Notes: a model not told the origin generated them from the sequence alone. 36,290 nt of DNA from Winogradskyella sp. (GCF_025210595.1 NZ_JAOARH010000041.1:1-36290); one strand, 5' to 3'; shown: positions 25,186-32,684, counted from the first letter of the stretch. Made by a program: numbers and translations.

Positions 25186-26043
25186 TTAAACCGCTTTAAG
25201 ACTTAAATCCATATTATAAACAGAATGTGTTAAGGCGCCAGACGAAATATAATCTACTCCACACTCTGCATAATGACGTATTGTTTTTTCATTAATACCA
25301 CCAGAAGATTCGGTTAGACATTCATCACCTATTAATTCTACAGCCTTACGTGTATCTTCATAATTAAAATTATCTATTAGAATACGATATACACCTCCAC
25401 AGTCTAGTATTTCTTTTATCTCTTCAAGACTCCTTGCTTCAACAATAATCTTAAGGTCTCTGTTTGTATCTTCCAAATATTGCTTAGTCAAATTTATAGC
25501 TTTAGCAACTCCTCCAGCAAAATCAATATGATTATCCTTTAGCATTATCATATCATACAACGCAAATCTATGATTTTCGCCACCACCAATTTTTACTGCC
25601 CATTTTTCTAATGCTCTAATACCTGGAGTGGTTTTTCGAGTATCTAAAATCTTGGTTTCTGTGCCTTCTAATAAGTCTACAAAAACCTTTGTTTTAGTAG
25701 CAATAGCACTCATACGTTGCATGGCATTTAAAACTAAACGTTCTGCCTTTAAAATAGATTGCGATGCACCTTCTACATAAAAGGCTATATCACCATATTT
25801 AACTTCATTACCATCTTCAATAAGTGTTTCAACTTTCATGTCTTTATCTACATAAGCAAACACTTGTTTTGCGAATTCAACTCCAGCAATAATACCTTCA
25901 TCCTTTACCAAAAGTTTTGCTCTTCCTATTGCAGAATCTGGTATGCAAGCCAATGAGCTATGGTCACCATCGCCAACATCTTCTCTAATGGCATTGGCTA
26001 TAATTAAATCTATTTCGGTTTGGAATTGTTCTTCTGAAATCAT
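25186..26043 (-). CDS. nadC: Nicotinate-nucleotide diphosphorylase (carboxylating)
   Basis: Quinolinate phosphoribosyltransferase, which makes nicotinate mononucleotide from quinolinate and PRPP in de novo NAD synthesis. Diagnostic parts are EDVGDGDHSS near the N-terminus, RLVLNAMQRMSAIATKT, ILDTRKTTPGIRALEKWAVKIGGGENHR (the phosphate/quinolinate site with conserved Arg, Lys and His), MLKDNHI, and the late IRHYAECGVDYISSGALTHS. The length of 285 is standard. nadA and nadB are not nearby. It is divergent from rlmH; the 116-bp gap holds a complex palindromic element. Confidence 0.96.
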   Translation of the reverse strand: MISEEQFQTEIDLIIANAIREDVGDGDHSSLACIPDSAIGRAKLLVKDEGIIAGVEFAKQVFAYVDKDMKVETLIEDGNEVKYGDIAFYVEGASQSILKAERLVLNAMQRMSAIATKTKVFVDLLEGTETKILDTRKTTPGIRALEKWAVKIGGGENHRFALYDMIMLKDNHIDFAGGVAKAINLTKQYLEDTNRDLKIIVEARSLEEIKEILDCGGVYRILIDNFNYEDTRKAVELIGDECLTESSGGINEKTIRHYAECGVDYISSGALTHSVYNMDLSLKAV

Positions 26044-26077
26044 GTAAACTATTATTTAGTGTAAAAATAGGAAATAG

Positions 26078-26153
26078 ATTTACGATATACGATTTTAGGC
26101 TTACGAATTATGACCTAAAAAAAATCGCAATTCGTAATATGTAAATCGTAAAT
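26078..26153. repeat. Interleaved palindromic element between nadC and rlmH
   Basis: Three inverted pairs overlap: ATTTACGAT (26078-26086) with ATCGTAAAT (26145-26153), CGATTTTAGG (26090-26099) with the A-rich CCTAAAAAAAATCG (26114-26127), and TTACGAATT (26101-26109) with AATTCGTAA (26129-26137). TACGA/TCGTA occurs five times. The right end touches the rlmH leader. Confidence 0.75.
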
Positions 26154-26159
26154 TTGAAC

Positions 26160-26633
26160 ATGCAAATTAAACTCATCACCATAGGAAAAACAGATAATAA
26201 AAATCTTCAAGCTTTAATTGAAGATTATAAAAAAAGGCTGAGTCATTATATTAGATTTGAGTTCGATATTATTCCAGACATAAAAAATGTAAAGCATCTT
26301 TCTGAAACGCAACAAAAAGAAAAAGAAGGAGAACTTATATTATCTAAAACTCAAAAATCTGATGTTGTAATTTTACTAGATGAGAATGGTAAACAAATGG
26401 ATTCTGTTGCGTTTTCTTCTTATTTGCAAAAACACATGAATTCAGGAATAAAAACTCTAATTTTTGTTATTGGTGGCCCTTATGGTTTTTCGGAAAGTGT
26501 TTATAAAAGAGCTAATAGAAAGCTAGGACTGTCTCAAATGACTTTTTCGCACCAAATGGTACGTTTATTTTTTATAGAACAATTATACAGAGGGTTTACT
26601 ATTTTAAAGAACGAACCATATCATCATAGATAA
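26160..26633 (+). CDS. rlmH: 23S rRNA (pseudouridine1915-N3)-methyltransferase
   Basis: RlmH methylates the N3 of pseudouridine 1915 in helix 69 of 23S rRNA, on assembled 70S ribosomes. It is a small SPOUT methyltransferase, and the trefoil-knot parts are clear: VILLDENGKQMDS, IFVIGGPYGFSE (SAM site), and LSQMTFSHQMVRLFFIEQLYRGFTILKNEPYHH at the end. I start at ATG 26160 (MQIKLITIGK, 157 aa), which fits the family; a TTG two codons upstream (26154) would also be open but is less likely. It is divergent from nadC and convergent with the hibernation factor gene. Confidence 0.96.
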   Translation: MQIKLITIGKTDNKNLQALIEDYKKRLSHYIRFEFDIIPDIKNVKHLSETQQKEKEGELILSKTQKSDVVILLDENGKQMDSVAFSSYLQKHMNSGIKTLIFVIGGPYGFSESVYKRANRKLGLSQMTFSHQMVRLFFIEQLYRGFTILKNEPYHHR

Positions 26634-26660
26634 CTAACCAGCAAACCCTCTGGTATAATT

Positions 26661-26680
26661 AAACGCCATAGCGTTTTATT
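26661..26680. terminator. Weak hairpin between rlmH and hpf
   Basis: AAACGC and GCGTTT pair across the loop CATA, followed by TTATT on the plus strand and an AT-rich tail on the minus strand. The two genes converge here, so it is a plausible but weak shared terminator. Confidence 0.45.
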
Positions 26681-26685
26681 GAAAT

Positions 26686-26985
26686 TTAGTGTGTTTTAAA
26701 TACTTCTTTTCTCTTTTTTAATTGACGTGTTAAATCACTAATTGTTTCATTAACTGCCATTTCATAACTAGCCTCATTAGAGGTAGCAAACAAACGAGGT
26801 CCTGGTAAGCTTAACTCTATATTACAAATTTTACCTGCTTCATGGTCTTTATCATCGTGCTTAATATACACTTGGGCAGAGATTAAAAATTCAAATTTTT
26901 CTGCTAATTTTTCTAACTTTTCTGTCGTAAACTCTGATAACGTTTCGCTTACATCTGTGTTTACATATTGAAAATTTACCGTCAT
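26686..26985 (-). CDS. hpf: Short ribosome hibernation promoting factor (HPF/YfiA family)
   Basis: A 99-residue ribosome-associated factor with the beta-alpha-beta-beta-beta-alpha fold: MTVNFQYVNTDVSETLSEFTTEKLEKLAEKF, then strands around VYIKHDD and CNIELSLPGPRLFAT, and a basic end LTRQLKKRKEVFK. Family members bind the 30S decoding region in slow growth and cause inactive ribosomes. It lacks the C-terminal dimerisation domain of long HPF, so it is the short type. It is a single gene beside rlmH, and both act on the ribosome, though that may be chance. Upstream lies an AT-rich 224-bp gap with a perfect 10-bp hairpin (27060-27083). Confidence 0.9.
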   Translation of the reverse strand: MTVNFQYVNTDVSETLSEFTTEKLEKLAEKFEFLISAQVYIKHDDKDHEAGKICNIELSLPGPRLFATSNEASYEMAVNETISDLTRQLKKRKEVFKTH

Positions 26986-27059
26986 AATTATACTTGTTTT
27001 AATTAATAATTCCTTTATCTAATATACAACTTTTTAGAGTGTACATTGCTGACAAATAT

Positions 27060-27083
27060 CATAAATATTGACTAATATTTATG
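27060..27083. repeat. Hairpin CATAAATATT/AATATTTATG in a divergent intergenic region
   Basis: A 10-bp perfect inverted repeat with the loop GACT lies about 75 bp upstream of hpf and 127 bp upstream of the NTP pyrophosphatase. It is not followed by a T tract in the direction of a gene end, so an operator or a structural role is more likely than a terminator. Confidence 0.6.
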
Positions 27084-27181
27084 GTTTTTAAAGATTAAAA
27101 AAACTTAATTATTTAGATAAAAAACTAGCAAATTATAAAAACCAAAAAATCTGTACAATGAATTTTTAAACGAAATAAAAC

Positions 27182-27189
27182 TACATTTG
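27182..27189 (+). promoter_or_regulatory. -7 element of the NTP pyrophosphatase gene
   Basis: TACATTTG matches TAnnTTTG perfectly and lies 20 bases before the ATG. No clear TTG -33 element is seen at the usual distance. Confidence 0.5.
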
Positions 27190-27209
27190 TTAAGATAAAT
27201 TATTAATTC

Positions 27210-27797
27210 ATGAAAATTGTTTTTGCTACCAACAATAAAAACAAGCTTAAAGAAGTACAATCGCTTGTTCCTAAACACATTCAATTACTCAGCTTAGAAG
27301 CTATTGGTTGCCACGAAGATATCCCAGAAACTCAACCAACCATAGAAGGTAATGCTATACAAAAAGCTGAATACATAAAAACCAATTATGGTTACGATTG
27401 CTTTGCAGATGATACTGGTTTAGAGGTTGATGCTTTAAATGGCGAACCTGGCGTTTTTTCTGCACGTTATGCTGGTCCACAGCGTAATGCAGAAGATAAT
27501 ATGAATAAGTTACTATCTTCATTAGAAAATGCTGCCTCTCGTAAAGCGCAATTTAAAACCGTAGTTGCGTTACATCTCAATGGAAAACTAGACACATTCA
27601 CTGGTATCTGCAAAGGAGAAATTACTACCAAAAAATACGGAGACAAAGGTTTTGGCTACGACCCTATTTTTAAAGCTGAAGGTTTTGAGCAGACTTTTGC
27701 TGAAATAACATTAGAAGAAAAAAACAAAGTTGGTCACAGAGGAAAAGCCATACAGCAGCTAATTACCTTTCTTAATAATTTAAATCATGAAAATTAA
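27210..27797 (+). CDS. rdgB: Non-canonical purine NTP diphosphatase (RdgB/HAM1 family)
   Basis: This enzyme hydrolyses XTP, dITP and ITP to monophosphates, keeping deaminated purines out of DNA. Marks of the family are the N-terminal ATNNKNKLKEV (substrate loop), FADDTGLEVDAL (catalytic Asp), GEPGVFSARYAG, GDKGFGYDPIF and GHRGKA. The length of 195 is typical. It overlaps the downstream esterase gene by 11 bp, so the two are probably co-transcribed. The gene symbol is by homology; rdgB and yggV are used for the same family. Confidence 0.93.
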   Translation: MKIVFATNNKNKLKEVQSLVPKHIQLLSLEAIGCHEDIPETQPTIEGNAIQKAEYIKTNYGYDCFADDTGLEVDALNGEPGVFSARYAGPQRNAEDNMNKLLSSLENAASRKAQFKTVVALHLNGKLDTFTGICKGEITTKKYGDKGFGYDPIFKAEGFEQTFAEITLEEKNKVGHRGKAIQQLITFLNNLNHEN

Positions 27798-28614
27798 AAG
27801 CTTATTAATAATTATTTTAACTCTAAATTCATTGGCTCAAATTAATGCTCAAGACAAAGCCATTTCTAAAGAGCCAATTACCATAGGTGAAACTATAACC
27901 CTTCACTCAAAAGTATTGGATGAAGACAGAACTTTAAACATTTATCTACCTCAAAGTTATGCTGCTGATTCTACAAAAACATATCCTGTTATTTACCTAT
28001 TAGATGGCTCTACAGATGAAGATTTTATACATATTTCTGGTATTGTTCAATTTGGTTCATTTTCTTGGATTAACATGATACCTGAAACCATTGTTGTTGG
28101 CATTTCTAATGTTGACAGAAAACGAGACTTTACATATCCAACAACAATAGAAAGAGACAAAAAAGATTTCCCAACAACTGGAGAGTCTGAAAAATTTATT
28201 CGTTTTATTGAAACCGAATTACAACCTTTTATAAATTCAGAATACAGAGTTAACAACATAAAAACCATAATTGGTCAATCCTTAGGTGGTTTATTAGCCA
28301 TAGAAATATTGTTTAAAAACCCAGACTTGTTCGATAATTATATTATTGTAAGTCCTAGTCTTTGGTGGGATAATCAATCACTTTTAAAATTAGAAACGGA
28401 AGATTATAACAATGAAAAGAGTGTCTATATTGCTGTTGGTAAAGAAGGTAACATTATGGAACAAGATGCAAAAGCGCTCTATGATAAATTAGAATCCACT
28501 AAAAAAGATAATACTAAAGTCTATTTTCAATTTTTAGAACAACAAGATCATGGAGATACATTACATTTAGCAGTGTATGGAGCTTTTGAAGCGTTGTTTA
28601 AAAAAGAAGATTAG
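27787..28614 (+). CDS. Secreted putative esterase (IroE/Fes-like alpha/beta hydrolase)
   Basis: An alpha/beta hydrolase of the putative esterase family (PF00756), exported by a Sec signal peptide cut near QINAQ (residues 18-22). The opening ETITLHSKVLDEDRTLNIYLPQSY and YPVIYLLDG are typical; the nucleophile is Ser165 in GQSLGG; the catalytic His is probably His255 or His260 in DHGDTLHLA. Relatives include siderophore esterases (IroE) and acyl transferases, so the substrate is open. Its ATG lies 11 bp inside rdgB. No siderophore genes are seen nearby. Confidence 0.88.
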   Translation: MKIKSLLIIILTLNSLAQINAQDKAISKEPITIGETITLHSKVLDEDRTLNIYLPQSYAADSTKTYPVIYLLDGSTDEDFIHISGIVQFGSFSWINMIPETIVVGISNVDRKRDFTYPTTIERDKKDFPTTGESEKFIRFIETELQPFINSEYRVNNIKTIIGQSLGGLLAIEILFKNPDLFDNYIIVSPSLWWDNQSLLKLETEDYNNEKSVYIAVGKEGNIMEQDAKALYDKLESTKKDNTKVYFQFLEQQDHGDTLHLAVYGAFEALFKKED

Positions 28615-28637
28615 TTGCTAAAAACACTAAGGTAACC

Positions 28638-28716
28638 TATTGACTTTTTGCGTTAAAAAAACGAACTTCGCTTATATGTACTGAACTTACCTCAGTATCA
28701 GACGATAAAGTCAATA
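28638..28716. repeat. Nested inverted repeat between the esterase and the orphan gene
   Basis: TATTGACTTT (28638-28647) pairs with AAAGTCAATA (28707-28716). Inside, TACTGA (28679-28684) pairs with TCAGTA (28692-28697) across a 7-base loop. This gives a cruciform-like element directly upstream of the inverted-repeat-bracketed gene. Confidence 0.65.
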
Positions 28717-28734
28717 ATTAACTGGTCTTATCTA

Positions 28735-28747
28735 ATTGTTGGCAAAC
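28735..28747 (+). repeat. Left 13-bp terminal inverted repeat of the orphan gene
   Basis: ATTGTTGGCAAAC is the reverse complement of GTTTGCTAACAAT at 29183-29195 with a single mismatch, which would be a G:T pair. It lies 11 bp before the ATG of the 139-aa gene. Confidence 0.7.
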
Positions 28748-28758
28748 ATCTGAACAAA

Positions 28759-29178
28759 ATGAAACTGAAATACTCAGAATGTCATCCTTTGAAATCATAC
28801 TTATTGAATGAACAATTCTTCAACAAAGAAGAATTCATTCAAAAATATGAAAGCTTTCAATGGTTGGAATTATTTAGACTTCAACTAAGTGCAAATGAAA
28901 ATCAAGTAAGTTACTCACCTTTATTGAATATTGAAGATGATAAAGGAGACGGAGTATCGGGATCAATAGTTGGAGATTTTGATGAATATGAATTTTATAT
29001 TTGTTACAAAAGCCCCATAACTCGAAAGAAAACAAAATGGTTTGGACTCGTGGAATATGATTATTATGATAAAGATTTTTGCAGTGTAATTCCTGAACAG
29101 ACTAAACAAGATGGACTTAAAGCATTTATACTGTTTTATGAAAGAAATTCAAAGGAATTAGAAGAAAAATGGGGATAA
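28759..29178 (+). CDS. Orphan hypothetical protein, cassette-like, 139 aa
   Basis: I do not recognise this protein. It is a 139-residue soluble, acidic protein rich in aromatic residues (for example FQWLELFRLQ, DEYEFYICYKS, WFGLVEYDYYDKDF) with no signal peptide, membrane helix or catalytic motif that I can name. Its size and acidity resemble small immunity-type or cassette-encoded proteins, but that is only an impression. The gene is bracketed by 13-bp near-perfect inverted repeats (28735-28747 and 29183-29195), with only 11 and 4 bases between repeat and coding ends. Codon use looks somewhat different from neighbours by eye (more GGA, several CTC/CGG-type codons). Transfer as a small unit is plausible. 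Confidence 0.75.
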   Translation: MKLKYSECHPLKSYLLNEQFFNKEEFIQKYESFQWLELFRLQLSANENQVSYSPLLNIEDDKGDGVSGSIVGDFDEYEFYICYKSPITRKKTKWFGLVEYDYYDKDFCSVIPEQTKQDGLKAFILFYERNSKELEEKWG

Positions 29179-29182
29179 AAAC

Positions 29183-29195
29183 GTTTGCTAACAAT
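29183..29195 (+). repeat. Right 13-bp terminal inverted repeat of the orphan gene
   Basis: GTTTGCTAACAAT pairs with the left copy at 28735-28747 with one mismatch. It begins 4 bases after the stop codon of the orphan gene. Confidence 0.7.
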
Positions 29196-29235
29196 GTATA
29201 ACCACAACTAAATCTCTCCAATTAAAATAAAAGTC

Positions 29236-29243
29236 TATCTTTG
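29236..29243 (+). promoter_or_regulatory. -7 element of the DEAD-box helicase gene
   Basis: TATCTTTG matches TAnnTTTG perfectly. The next bases GCGCC suggest a start near 29249, which would give a 5' untranslated leader of about 118 bases. No clear TTG -33 box is seen. The leader can fold through AGTATTAG (29300-29307) and CTAATACT (29354-29361). Confidence 0.55.
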
Positions 29244-29367
29244 CGCCTTGAAACAAAATGTTTCCATTAAATTCCTCAGAGAGAGGAGGTGTTGCTAGAA
29301 GTATTAGGTTAAAATTTGTCGATACACTTCTTATATAACACAAAAAACAACATCTAATACTCAAAAA

Positions 29368-31167
29368 ATGAGCACATTCCAAGAACTCGGTCTTAACGAA
29401 GACCTTATCAATGCTATTACAGATTTAGGATTTACAAAACCTAGTGAAGTCCAAGAAAAAGCAATCCCAGTTTTATTAGAAGAAGAACGCGACCTTGTTG
29501 CCTTAGCACAAACAGGTACTGGTAAAACAGCAGCTTTTGGTTTTCCTATGCTACAAAAAATAGATATTAATAGCAGAACAACACAAGGCCTTATCCTCTC
29601 TCCTACCAGAGAACTTTGCTTACAAATCACCAATGAATTAAAGAATTATGGCAAATACTGCAAAGGCTTAAATGTTACTGCCATTTATGGTGGAGCAAGT
29701 ATTACAGAACAAGCCAAACAAGTTAAAAAAGGGGCTCAAATTATTGTGGCTACTCCTGGTCGTATGAAAGATATGATTAGTAGAAAACTTGTGGATATTT
29801 CAAAAATTCAATACAGTGTTTTAGATGAAGCTGATGAGATGCTTAATATGGGCTTCTATGAAGATATTACAGATATTCTCTCGCATACACCAATGGATAA
29901 AAGCACGTGGTTATTCTCAGCAACCATGCCAAGAGAAGTAGCCTCTATTGCCAAAAAATTCATGTACGATCCTATTGAAATTACAGTAGGGAATAAAAAC
30001 GAAAGCACAAGTAATGTATCTCATGAGTATTATTTGGTTAATGGTAGAGATCGTTATTTAGCCTTAAAACGATTAGCAGATGCTAATCCAGATATTTTCT
30101 CGGTGATTTTTTGTAGAACAAAACGCGACACACAACGTGTTGCCGAAAAACTTGTTGAGGATGGTTACAGTGCAGGTGCATTACATGGAGATCTAAGCCA
30201 AAACCAACGAGACTTAGTGATGAAATCTTTTAGAAATAAGCAAATACAAATGTTGGTTGCTACAGATGTTGCTGCTCGTGGTATTGATGTAGATGATGTA
30301 ACACATGTTATCAATTACCAATTACCAGACGAGACTGAAACTTACACGCACAGATCTGGTCGTACAGGACGTGCTGGTAAAACAGGAGTATCTATGGTAA
30401 TTGTGGCTAAAAGTGAAGTAAGAAAAATTAAGAGCATAGAACGCATTATTAAAAAACAGTTCGAAAAGAAAGACATACCATCTGGCATAGAAATCTGCGA
30501 AGTGCAATTAATGAGTTTAGCTAATAAGGTTCATAATACAGAAGTTAATCACGAAATTGATAAATACCTCAATAGTATTAACGATTTATTTAAAGATACT
30601 AACAAGGAAGAATTAATTAAAAAGTTCTTTTCGGTAGAGTTTACTCGTTTTTTCAATTATTATAAAAACTCTAAAGATTTAAGAGTTTCAGAATCTGGTA
30701 GTAGCGATCGTGGTGGAAAATCTTCTGGTACAGACACACGTTATTTTATAAATGTAGGCCGTAAAGATGGTTACGATTGGATGTCTCTAAAAGACTTCTT
30801 AAAAGAAGTTTTAGAGTTAGGTAGAGACGATGTTTTTAAAGTAGATGTTAAGGATAGTTTTTCATTCTTTAATACCGAAAAAGAAAACGAAGAAAAAGTT
30901 TTGGCTTTTTTCACGGACTTTAAATACAATGGTCGTTTTGTAAATGTTGAAGTTAGCGAAAACAAAGGTCGTAGCGGAGGCGGAAGACGCGACAGAAAAC
31001 GTAGTGGTGGACGAAGACGTGATGATAAACCAAGAGGTGAAAGACGATCTCGTAGAAGCGAAAATTCTGAAAACAAAAATGATAGACGTAGCAGACGTTC
31101 AGATAGCCCAAAACCTAGACGTTCAAAATCTACTTCGGATAGACCAAGACGTTCTAGAAGGAAATAA
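29368..31167 (+). CDS. DEAD-box RNA helicase (DeaD/CsdA-like) with DbpA-type RNA-binding domain
   Basis: An ATP-dependent RNA helicase likely active in ribosome assembly or cold-stress RNA unfolding. Motifs in order: GFTKPSEVQEKAIP with Gln29 (Q motif), AQTGTGKT (47-54), PTREL, GG, TPGR, DEAD (153-156), SAT (184-186), then the second RecA domain with ARGIDV and HRSGRTGRAGKTG near 326-337. After a linker, a DbpA/CsdA-type RRM-like domain is visible about 459-531 (RYFINVGRKDGYDW). The C-terminal ~68 residues are highly basic, rich in Arg, Gly and Ser (SGGGRRDRKRSGGRRR and similar), usual for non-specific RNA binding. It has its own promoter and a long folded leader, consistent with cold-type control; whether it is csdA/deaD in the strict sense is uncertain. 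Confidence 0.95.
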   Translation: MSTFQELGLNEDLINAITDLGFTKPSEVQEKAIPVLLEEERDLVALAQTGTGKTAAFGFPMLQKIDINSRTTQGLILSPTRELCLQITNELKNYGKYCKGLNVTAIYGGASITEQAKQVKKGAQIIVATPGRMKDMISRKLVDISKIQYSVLDEADEMLNMGFYEDITDILSHTPMDKSTWLFSATMPREVASIAKKFMYDPIEITVGNKNESTSNVSHEYYLVNGRDRYLALKRLADANPDIFSVIFCRTKRDTQRVAEKLVEDGYSAGALHGDLSQNQRDLVMKSFRNKQIQMLVATDVAARGIDVDDVTHVINYQLPDETETYTHRSGRTGRAGKTGVSMVIVAKSEVRKIKSIERIIKKQFEKKDIPSGIEICEVQLMSLANKVHNTEVNHEIDKYLNSINDLFKDTNKEELIKKFFSVEFTRFFNYYKNSKDLRVSESGSSDRGGKSSGTDTRYFINVGRKDGYDWMSLKDFLKEVLELGRDDVFKVDVKDSFSFFNTEKENEEKVLAFFTDFKYNGRFVNVEVSENKGRSGGGRRDRKRSGGRRRDDKPRGERRSRRSENSENKNDRRSRRSDSPKPRRSKSTSDRPRRSRRK

Positions 31168-31202
31168 AATCTCTATTTAGAATTTGGTAAATCTTGTTAA
31201 TA

Positions 31203-31225
31203 TTTAGTCAAATCTTTTGACTAAA
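31203..31225. promoter_or_regulatory. Palindrome TTTAGTCAAA/TTTGACTAAA, possible operator
   Basis: A 10-bp perfect inverted repeat with the 3-base centre TCT lies 36 bp after the helicase stop and 48 bp before the next ATG. There is no T tract after it, so it looks more like an operator or an RNA structure than a terminator. Confidence 0.45.
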
Positions 31226-31272
31226 AGAGCAAAATCGGTTTTGTTTATTACCTTTACGTTGTAATTTACACT

Positions 31273-32088
31273 ATGCGATACTTACTACTTATATTTTTAT
31301 GCCTTACTACAGTTTATAGCTATAGTCAAGACAGTACTGCCACAAAAACACCAGAAACGGTTAAAGGTACCATTACCAGTTCTACAACTCAAGGGCCTTT
31401 AAGCGAAGTAAATATTGTTAATATCAATCAAGTGCTTGGTACTGCTACAGATGATAATGGTGAATTTGAAATAAAGGCTAAAGTCAACGACACTTTGCAC
31501 TTATCGTATTTAGGTTATAAATCTATTAAGGTTAGAGTTACCAATGACTGGATAAAATTTGGCAATACAGAAATTAAAATGACAGAGCTTGCTTTAGCTC
31601 TAGAAGAAGTTACCGTTAAATCCTTAGAACTTACTGGTTATTTAGAAGTAGATATAAAACAAGTACCTATTCGTAACAATAATCAATATAGAATTTCTGG
31701 TTTATACGGTAAGGCTTATGAAGGTGGAAAGCCAAATATTGCTACTAAAGTTTTAGGAGCTATTTTTAATCCTGCGGACTTTCTTTATAATATGTTTGGA
31801 AAGAAACCAAACGAAATGCACAAGCTAAAAAAGATTAAAGAGGATGATGAAATTAGAAATCAGTTAGCTACGCGTTTTGATAGAGAAATGTTAATGGTTT
31901 TACTACAAGTTACTAAATATGATTTAGACGAAATTGTTAACCAATGTAACTATTCTAAAGACTTTATAAACACAGCTAATGATCTTCAAATACTTGATGC
32001 TATTAGCGAATGTTATGAAGAATATAAAGTTATTCAACGTAGTAAAGAACGTAAAAGCAAAAAGAAAAATAAAAAGGGAAAAGCTTAG
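31273..32088 (+). CDS. Carboxypeptidase-regulatory-like domain protein
   Basis: An exported protein: signal peptide to about YSYSQ (residues 15-19), then a CarboxypepD_reg-like/CNA-B-like beta domain (about 30-118) with VKGTITSS, LSEVNIVNINQVLGTATDDNGEFEIKAKVNDTLHLSYLGYKS and VTVKSL, the pattern also found at the N-terminus of TonB-dependent receptors. The remaining ~150 residues are not recognised; they are helical and end in a lysine-rich tail (KERKSKKKNKKGKA). There is no TonB receptor barrel or plug, so it is not a truncated SusC. Such proteins are common and uncharacterised in Bacteroidota. It is monocistronic by spacing and convergent with the SRPBCC gene. Confidence 0.85.
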   Translation: MRYLLLIFLCLTTVYSYSQDSTATKTPETVKGTITSSTTQGPLSEVNIVNINQVLGTATDDNGEFEIKAKVNDTLHLSYLGYKSIKVRVTNDWIKFGNTEIKMTELALALEEVTVKSLELTGYLEVDIKQVPIRNNNQYRISGLYGKAYEGGKPNIATKVLGAIFNPADFLYNMFGKKPNEMHKLKKIKEDDEIRNQLATRFDREMLMVLLQVTKYDLDEIVNQCNYSKDFINTANDLQILDAISECYEEYKVIQRSKERKSKKKNKKGKA

Positions 32089-32109
32089 TTTTAACAACAT
32101 TAGCTTTTC
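32078..32109 (-). terminator. Terminator of the SRPBCC gene
   Basis: GAAAAGCT and AGCTTTTC form an 8-bp stem with a 16-base loop. On the minus strand it is followed by CCCTTTTTATTTTT, which suits the SRPBCC gene ending at 32112. It overlaps the stop region of the plus-strand gene. Confidence 0.5.
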
Positions 32110-32111
32110 GC

Positions 32112-32642
32112 CTATCTAGACTCTAAAATTCGTTTTAGATCGCTCAAACCTTCTTCAAAATCCTTTCCAACAGTTTTATCCATATTAAAAAACAAAAAGA
32201 AAATATTGGAAGGTGGCTTATTAACTCCCGAAAATCCCCAAACCACTTCTGTTGCATTGTCATTTACTGCTTTGGTAGTTAAGTAAGCATCTGATTGAGA
32301 TTTCCATGGTTTATAAAAACGCAACTGACTTTCAATCGATTCATTTTCTGTAATTTTCACAATCTCTTGTTCTCCTGTACCTACATCTTTATTACCTTCC
32401 CATTTAACAATAAAACCAACTTCAGCATCAGCGCCAATAGATTCTTGTTTTAGATTTGGATCTTTCTTTTTCCATGGCGACCATTCATCCTGATTCTTAA
32501 TATACTTTAAATAATTAAAAACCTCATTAACTGGTTTATTAATTGTAATACTTCTGCTTACATTATAAGTTTTGGGAGCTATTAATGCTAATAGCACAAT
32601 TATTGCTACAATAGCTAGTACGACGTAAAGTGCAATCATCAT
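32112..32642 (-). CDS. SRPBCC-family protein with N-terminal membrane anchor
   Basis: A membrane-anchored START/Bet v1-like fold protein (polyketide cyclase/dehydrase family). Residues 2-23 are a hydrophobic anchor (IALYVVLAIVAIIVLLALIA). The SRPBCC domain follows (about 28-175): SRSITINKPVNEVFNYLKYIKNQDEWSPWKKKDPN, then EVGFIVKWEGNKDVGTGEQEIVKI and the closing FEEGLSDLKRIL helix. Members bind hydrophobic ligands; the ligand here is unknown. A second ATG one codon in (32639) is an equally possible start. It lies 42 bp after the trmH stop on the same strand and may be co-transcribed with it. Confidence 0.88.
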   Translation of the reverse strand: MMIALYVVLAIVAIIVLLALIAPKTYNVSRSITINKPVNEVFNYLKYIKNQDEWSPWKKKDPNLKQESIGADAEVGFIVKWEGNKDVGTGEQEIVKITENESIESQLRFYKPWKSQSDAYLTTKAVNDNATEVVWGFSGVNKPPSNIFFLFFNMDKTVGKDFEEGLSDLKRILESR

Positions 32643-32684
32643 AATACATTGTTTTTTTGGTTAGTGTTCTAAAGTTACAAAAAA

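Noticed and set aside
28735-29195. Integron gene cassette with attC site
   Set aside because: The flanks do not contain clear GTTRRRY/RYYYAAC core sites and no integrase is seen; only the inverted repeats support a cassette.
30944-31180. Plus-strand 78-codon frame inside the helicase tail
   Set aside because: It is the shifted frame of the Arg/Ser-rich tail, whose composition generates open frames.
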